Assembly: GCA_934047225.1 (NCBI GenBank)
Contig: CAKOHE010000059.1
Location: forward strand, 124,001 to 188,000
Direction of reading: 5' to 3'
DNA from: Ypsolopha sequella
Taxonomy: Eukaryota > Arthropoda > Insecta > Lepidoptera > Ypsolophidae
DNA: 64,000 nt
In this document: piece after piece, positions 58,082-64,000 of the stretch
Numbering within the stretch: position 1 is the first letter of the stretch
How the letters are laid out: each line of letters starts with the position of its first letter
Program-made: the position numbers and the translations under genes
Notes under the pieces: model-generated
Database searches by the model: none
Told to the model about the DNA's origin: nothing
What the model saw: only the letters and a program-made list of their open reading frames with translations

Positions 58082-58834
58082 ATTCTTTTATCTACACTCA
58101 ATCCTTATTATAAACTCAAAAATTGTGCATGAGATTTTTTTTTACGAACGTTTATACTACGGAAAATAAATTAAATAAAAGTAGTTTTTTTTACAAAATA
58201 ATGCTTTTGAATTTTTTTTTCCGCTGTAAAAGTACAAGTACTCTAAATATGAAGGCTTTAGGGAACTTATTCCATACAGTCATGACTGAATTTTTACTAA
58301 TGAGGTTTATATAGTTGAATTTGTATATGTTATCCTGTAAAGTCTATGTCCTGCTGCCAGTCTGGACATAGTATATTTCGTGACGAATATAAAATGGCGG
58401 ATTTTCTTACCCGAGGAATGAAGCTAGTTTGGACGTGAGCCGAAAGCGAACGTCGAAAGCTTACATTCCGAGGGTAAGAAAACCCATTTTTACTCGTTGC
58501 GAACGATACTTTTTCTACTACCTGATTTATGTATTCAAATATTTAATTTTTCCTTCCAAATTTTATGACTTTGCAAAGCGCGGCGCGGTTTTTACCTTTT
58601 TTTCAGGTTTCGGCCGGAGGCTTTTATTTATGGCCAGTATCATTTTGCGAAAAAAGAGTGTCAGACGCGATATAATCGATTATGTCGTGAATCGGAACGC
58701 AGGGAATTTCGATTGTAAAGACAAACTAAGGACGTCAAAAAGAACCTAATTTAGCGTGAAATGAAGACAAACGTCAAAAAGAACCTAATTTTGCAATAAA
58801 TGAAATTTCAATACGATATTTCAAACTGACCGGG
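58082..58834. other. Intron segment, copy A
   Basis: Non-coding. It contains the TTCTTACCCGAGGAATG fold-back (about 58407-58490) and the uninterrupted LINE target site CGATATAATCGATT (about 58669-58682), which served as the empty-site reference. Confidence 0.6.
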
Positions 58835-58994
58835 GGGCTACCACGTAATTCTCATTTTCATCAACATCAACTTGAGATTGAAATTTGTCGTGCGTGTGAC
58901 GACACCCGCCTAACATGCCATCTCTTTTGCACGCGTTGAATTTCGCATGCATTTGCTTGAAGTTGATACCAATGAGAATTACGCGGTAGAGCCC
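58835..58994. mobile_element. Small fold-back MITE, copy A intron
   Basis: About 160 bp with ends GGGCTACCACGTAATTCTCA and TGAGAATTACGCGGTAGAGC. Same family as about 7180-7340, in reverse orientation. Confidence 0.65.
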
Positions 58995-59093
58995 TTGATT
59001 GTCATTCCGCAACGGGGCCCGGAAAGTTCGATTTTCAAAACTAATTGCGAGTATTAAATGGAACTTTTTCATCAAGGTAGTAGAAAAAATATC

Positions 59094-59255
59094 TTTATTG
59101 GTAACACAAAAGTAATTTACATGGCCATGTTGTTGGAATCACCTATACTTGTACCAGGTGACTCAGCTCTTTCTATAACTTTACATAATTTAATAAATGT
59201 AGAAACAATAATCATAAACAAGTTTAATAAAGATACTAAACGTAAGATATTTAAA
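59094..59255 (-). other. Possible cryptic terminal exon with AATAAA
   Basis: A minus-strand open stretch from about 59255 reads ...NLFMIIVSTFIKLCK ... ESPGTSIGDSNNMAM and stops (TAA, 59117-59119). AATAAA follows about 18 nt later (59094-59099). This looks like a gene 3' end stranded in the intron, either a retrocopy or an alternative terminal exon. A TTTAG acceptor precedes it, but joining it to exon 60571-60755 in phase 2 would stop early. The same stretch is in copy B near 44890-45055. Family not recognised. Confidence 0.25.
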
Positions 59256-59491
59256 ATATATTATATACATATAATTATATATGTAAATGTATATAATAAT
59301 AGTTTTTTTTTATATTTATGTTATATTTTGTGTAATATAAATATAAGAAATAGTTTAATATTACAAATTAAATAAGATTATAGTGTTAAATTATATTATA
59401 TCAATGATAAATTTAAAGATATATTATATAATAATTATTATATTTATTAAGTGTACGAATAATAATATTTTATTGTATCTATCATATTATA

Positions 59492-60501
59492 CAGGGTGGA
59501 AAAAATTTAAGGGCCCTGGAGGGGAGCTACCTTAAATCGTTTAGTTAGCTCATTTTACTGAAAGGAAACATTCCTTTATTTTTTAAAAGAAACAAAACTC
59601 CATTCAAAGATATTCTGAAATTCGCTTGTCTCACCCGGGAATCGAACCAACTAAAAATAAAAAAAAATAAACCCTCGCTATTTTATCATACGAATCGGTA
59701 GGATTATTGTTCAGAATAAAATTTGTCTAATAAACATTTGGTCTTACACTCATCTGTTGTACGAGATACTCATGAAATTAAATATTTATTACAAGTTCTT
59801 TGTTAACAATACCTAGTACTGTTCACTATTAACAAGTAAATGAAACGTTCTCATTTTCTTATCTCTCTTACATCCAAAGACATCGTATGAAGTACAAGCT
59901 TGCTAATGTTATTTATCTTAAGTACCTTGTTGAAGACTTCAATAAGAAAATCGTTAAATGGTTAATAATAAATGTATGAAGAGCACAATTACTTCTTGCA
60001 CTAGGCGTACTGACAAAAAGTTTAAAAAAGGAACGTATTTTTTTTGCAACGCAGAGCAACAAATTTGAAGTTCGAACCATAAATTTCATTCGAAATTAAA
60101 ATTTTGTTTTGTTTTGCTTTCATTCCGTGCTGTCATTGTGTAATAATGGCGTATAATTATTACTTTACAAGTAAAAAGTACTAGGTATTGTTAATAAAGA
60201 ACTTGTAATAAATATTCAATTTCATGGTTATCTCGTACAACAGATGAGTGTAAGACTTTAGTTTAGTGACAAATTTTATCCTGAACAATAATCCTACCGA
60301 TTCGTATAATAAATAGCGAGGGTTTATTTTTAAAATTTTTAGTTGTTTCAGTTCCCGGGTGAGACAAGCAAATTTTAGAAGATCTTTGAATGCAGTTTTG
60401 TTTCTTTTAAAAAATAAAGGAATGTTTCCTTTCAGTAAAATGAGCTAACTAAAGGATTTAAGGTAGTTCCCCTCCAGGGTCCTTCCATTATTTCCACCCT
60501 G
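59492..60501. mobile_element. 1,010-bp palindromic DNA element, copy A only
   Basis: Ends CAGGGTGGAAAAA... and ...TTTCCACCCTG, flanked by TA on each side (Tc1/mariner-like target). Inner arms are also inverted over hundreds of bases (ATCGGTAGGATTATTGTTCA with its complement near 60290). No transposase. It is missing at the matching places near 4300 and 45285, so it inserted after the duplication. Confidence 0.85.
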
Positions 60502-60570
60502 TATATATATTATTATCACAGGTTATTTGCAACATATTGTATAACCGAAATAAAATTATATTCAACATAC

Positions 60571-60755
60571 TTCTGCGGCGTCTCTTCAACAACACTTTTA
60601 TCAGAATCGTCCTCTTCTATAGGAGTGCACAATACAACAATCTCTCGGTTGTCTTGTTCTTGTGTGTCGACGCAAGGTTCCGTCTGAAGTCCCGTGCCTT
60701 CAACAGGGGCAGCGAGCTCGGAACACATGCCGGGTGTCAGTAAGTTTGCGATGTT
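60571..60755 (-). CDS. BRCA1: BRCA1 copy A, linker exon
   Basis: 185 bp, entering in phase 0 after CAGCAG and leaving in phase 2 at donor GTATGT (60565-60570). The two trailing bases plus the G of the next exon make Lys, which confirms the junction. It encodes an acidic, disordered stretch (NIANLLTPGMCSELAAPVEG ... IEEDDSDKSVVEETPQK). An alternative acceptor 3 bp upstream would add Gln. Confidence 0.8.
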
Positions 60756-61838
60756 CTGCTGAGTCTCGGGACCTGGGACCTAGACATGACCTTCAATTTA
60801 ATATTTCGGGTGTTATGGAGGAAGATAAGAAACAAAGGGGAATTAATTGCGTTTGACTAAATTTTGTAACCTATAATAGCCATATAATTTTCTGAACATA
60901 TGGACTATTTTCAGAAAAAAGTTTAAATATTTCAGTTCTTTCTTTACTTTTCAAGAAATTTTTTAAACTTGTGCAGTGCTACAAGGATCTTATGGCGCGT
61001 GGATTGGTTGTGTCTAAAATTGGAACTAACGCCTCTACCATACTCCTTGTTTCACAGCTGCGCTCACCTGTCACTGTCATCCACGCACCATCAAATCCTG
61101 TATGTGCACTTGTGCACTGTAAACGCGGTTACGTCAAAAGACTGTCAGCAAAATAGCAAATCGAAGTTTTCAAGTTGCCACTACTGATGGCTCGGTAGAC
61201 ACTTCCTGGATTATGATTTATGACATTAGTTGTTTTGACGGCTTACTTTTTTTTTTGTAAACAAGTCGAGTAGTCGAGGAACAACAGTACAGTGCTCCCA
61301 AAGTGATACAAATCTTCGCCACTGTTCGCCACAAGTTCGTATTTCCTTATACTTTCTATACAATCAATACGGTCACGTGGTACTTCCGGTCGCTCTGCTA
61401 TAGATTTGTATGCGCATTATTACTTTGGGAGTACTGTACATATTATTTTCACCATAACGCCTATGCTGACGTCATCAGGGAGCATTAAAACTGATGTACA
61501 GTGCACCATAAGTCTGTTCCTCCAAAAAGTTTGGTCTAATAAATATAAATAAACAATTAGAATTAAATAATAACAACAATTCAAATTGCAAGTAGAGGAA
61601 GGAGGTCGAGAACATTGTAAATGCATAGAAGTCGCGTTTAACACACACGATGCAATTGCAGCGATGAAATCTGCAACGGTTTGCAAAGAGTTATAAACGA
61701 CGATTTTGCATGACTTTGACAAGCATCGATGCTCTCTCCATCGTATACAAGCCACAAACTTAACTGTTCCGGTGGCGAAGACTGTCACACAATTAATATA
61801 GAAGCTATTTTAGTTTAGCCCATCAGAACAGGACTTAC
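60756..61838. other. Intron between large and linker exon, copy A
   Basis: Non-coding, bounded by GTAAGT and CAG. It has the same ACAGTRCTCCCAAAGT fold-back as copies B and C (about 61284-61440). Confidence 0.6.
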
Positions 61839-64000
61839 ATGGGTATTTCCCTTTTCAAGTACATTTCCGACAGTAGAGAACATATTCTCACTATACTTTT
61901 CACCAACAAACTTGTTGACTGTCTGAGTTTTTCCTAACTGTTCATTGTGAGTGCTTTGTTGTGTCTTATTCAAAACTTGTGTTACTTTTGTAACAGTTTT
62001 TCCAGTATATTTCTTTCCAGTACACTGCAGTTTCTGGCTTTGCATTTCGTCAATATCTGCATCAATATTGGCAAATACTTGGCCCATTAGTTGATCATAA
62101 TCCGGACTATCTAAAGTTATGTTCTCTTCTTGAAATGAAACATCGTTGATAATACTTTTGTCCGGTGTGTCAACCTTTTGCCGCTTGTCGCTGTTTTCTG
62201 CGATATCATCTGATTCTCGATTTCTTTTATCAGCCTTTTTTTGTGTCCTGCTTTTACTGCTCTGATCATAATCCGGACTATCTAAAGTTATGTTCTCTTC
62301 TTGAAATGAAACATCATTGATAATACTTTTGTCCGGTGTGTCAACCTTTTGCCGCTTGTCGCTGTTTTCTGCGATATCATCTGATTCTCGATTTCTTTTA
62401 TCAGCCTTTTTTTGTGTCCTGCTTTTACTGCTCTGATCATAATCCGGACTATCTAAAGTTATGTTCTCTTCTTGAAATGAAACATCGTTGATAATACTTT
62501 TGTCAGGTATGGCAACCTTTTGCCGCTTGTCGCTGTTTTCTGCGATATCATCTGATTCTCGATTTCTTTTATCAGCCTTTTTTTGTGTCCTGCTTTTACT
62601 GCTCTTGTGAGTTGGTACTAAAATCTCTGAAGGTTTTTTTAAAGAGTTCTTTAACATTTGTACATTATGTTCTTTGACTGATCCACTGTTGAATATATCA
62701 ATATCATCCAGGTTCATATCTGCAGGTACGTCCTTCTCTGTAGTTTTTACTCTTTCATTATAACCATCATCATTTACTTTATTTCTTGTATCGCTTTCAG
62801 TATTATTTTTAACAGGAGTTTTACTTTTGGATGACTTAAGTGCATCAGTAACTTCTTCAATCTCAGTCATTTCTTCGTCACATTCCATGATTCTAGATAA
62901 TTCTTTTTCAACACTTTCAGTTATGACAAATGGTGCTGTTACAGTTGAAGCTGAAGCAGTATTTTTCCTAATAGATGTAGTTCTATCTAAAACTGTTGGT
63001 GGTTGCTTGGCATCAGTAGATAATGGTGTGACTGTTTTAATTGTTTCGTAGCTTTTATTTTCAGAATCTGTTTGTACTGAAACACTTGTTGTATTTACTG
63101 TTTGAACATGTGGTTCAGGAGTATCAGAGGGTCCTAACGATGTCTTGACTACTCGGTCAGTATTTACTTTCAGCTTGACATCTTTTTCTTTATTATTTAT
63201 AGTAATATTTGTAACAAGATCTTTAAATCTAATGGATATATGAATATCATCATCAGAGTTATGTGGTTCTTCTTCATTACTAACAAGCAGCTGTTTTAAG
63301 GACCTGTCAGGTGACTGAATGGAAATTTTAGGAGCTTGAATTGTGCTCATTTTAATAAACGGGATATTATCTTCTTTCCTGATTTGAGAAACCAATACAT
63401 TCACATTGTCTTTGTCGGACACAAGTTCATTTTGCTCTTGTTCATTTTCTATTTTATTTTGAGCTCTTTTTCTAGACTTCTGAGAATAATTCTTGCTTAT
63501 CACTTTACCGTCATCTGTTGTTGGGTCCTCAGGGACATGTTTTTGACTTGCAGGATTTATATTTACTTCACTTTCAATAACAGAAAAATTTTCATTTTCT
63601 AATAATGTAGATTTATTTACTTCATTTGGTTGACTCGTATACTTATCTGTTCTTTTATCTGTTATATTCGGATTGTCATCATCAATAAAAATAGCTTCCC
63701 CATTAGCAGTAGGTGGACTTGTTGTGTTTTGTTTACTTACCTTACTTTGGTTCTTTTTGCACATTTCAATCGAAACATTTAGTTTAGTTTTACTTCCCTT
63801 TTTCAGTTTACTAAACTCTTTTTTCATTTTTTTTACATTACTCCAGGTTTGTTTGGTCTTGTCGAATTTTTTGTCGGTCCCCAAACTTGAGTTATTTGAA
63901 CCTTGGACAGTATTTGTTTTTATATTAGCAGCACTGTCTTGTTTTTTGTCATTTGTGACTTTTTTACGATTACTTCTTCGAGGATGCTCATTTGGGAACT
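61839..64000 (-). CDS. BRCA1: BRCA1 copy A, large central exon (5' part outside window)
   Basis: Open from the window edge, with no start inside it, to donor GTAAGT at 61833-61838, leaving in phase 0. About 720 residues are visible. The protein is disordered, rich in Lys, Ser, Thr, Asn and acidic residues, with basic patches that could be nuclear signals (KKADKRNRES, KMKKEFSKLKKGSKTK). This matches the long central exon of BRCA1 genes, conserved in organisation rather than sequence. Three 57-residue repeats lie near its 3' end. The RING domain would lie upstream, beyond 64000. Identification rests on the BRCT exons downstream. Confidence 0.82.
62091..62603 (-). repeat. Coding tandem repeat, 3 x 171 bp
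   Basis: Three units of exactly 57 codons, each starting SSKSRTQKKADKRNRES and ending NITLDSPDYDQ. The first unit has VAIPDKS where the others have VDTPDKS. Because 171 is a multiple of three, unit number can change without breaking the frame. Copies B and C keep three units plus the end of a fourth. Confidence 0.95.

Larger units (their letters stand above)
47426..62603. repeat. Segmental duplication unit A
   Basis: Runs from the 3' flank of BRCA1 copy A to inside the large-exon repeats. It aligns by eye with unit B (6444-47425) in the same order and orientation, at roughly 98-99 per cent identity in exons, apart from transposon insertions. It is continuous with the 5' part of the gene. Confidence 0.88.

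Noticed and set aside
62091..62603. CRISPR-like array
   Set aside because: 171-bp units without spacers, in frame in a coding exon of a eukaryotic gene.

Overview
The window is eukaryotic, AT-rich and intron-bearing, and it looks like a moth or butterfly genome. Reasons: Helitron ends starting TCCCACTAATATT and ending in a GC hairpin plus CTAG, LINE 3' tails of the 'ggcttatgtccagca...gctgatgg' type, numerous MITEs, a BEL/Pao element, two Ty3/gypsy elements and a CR1/Jockey-type LINE. The order is inferred from repeat style; no species can be named.

The host content is one gene on the minus strand, which I read as BRCA1 (DNA-repair E3 ligase scaffold). The most complete copy, 'copy A', runs from the right edge of the window (64000) down to 49787. 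It has a large disordered exon (61839-64000, 5' end and RING region outside the window) holding a 57-residue unit repeated three times, then exons at 60571-60755, 56836-57480, 54481-54577, 52721-52855, 51370-51490 and 49787-49959. These splice in compatible phases into a linker and a C-terminal tandem BRCT pair.

The 3' half of this gene plus its 3' flank is tandemly repeated. Unit A is about 47426-62603. Unit B is about 6444-47425, swollen by transposons and by a second small internal duplication. Unit C lies left of 6443 and is cut by a gypsy element at 1-4151. Copies B and C start inside the 57-residue repeat, fused to the 3' flank of the next copy. Copy B keeps all BRCT exons open. Copy C has two stop codons and a frameshift.

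The rest is mobile DNA. A gypsy gag-pol with its 3' LTR lies at 1-4151. A complete young gypsy (17433-24050) has apparently identical LTRs and a textbook -1 frameshift signal (GGGAAAC plus hairpin). A Helitron nested in a Helitron lies at 24072-28735. A BEL/Pao element without reverse transcriptase but with matching LTRs lies at 30011-35418. A second nested Helitron (35458-40423) carries a LINE RNase H fragment. A LINE with an intact endonuclease-RT ORF lies at 41026-44497. At least seven MITE families sit in the introns and spacer. Five independent insertions hit the same roughly 50-bp AT-rich intron tract in its three paralogous copies. Paralogous empty sites allowed most insertion ends and target duplications to be read directly.
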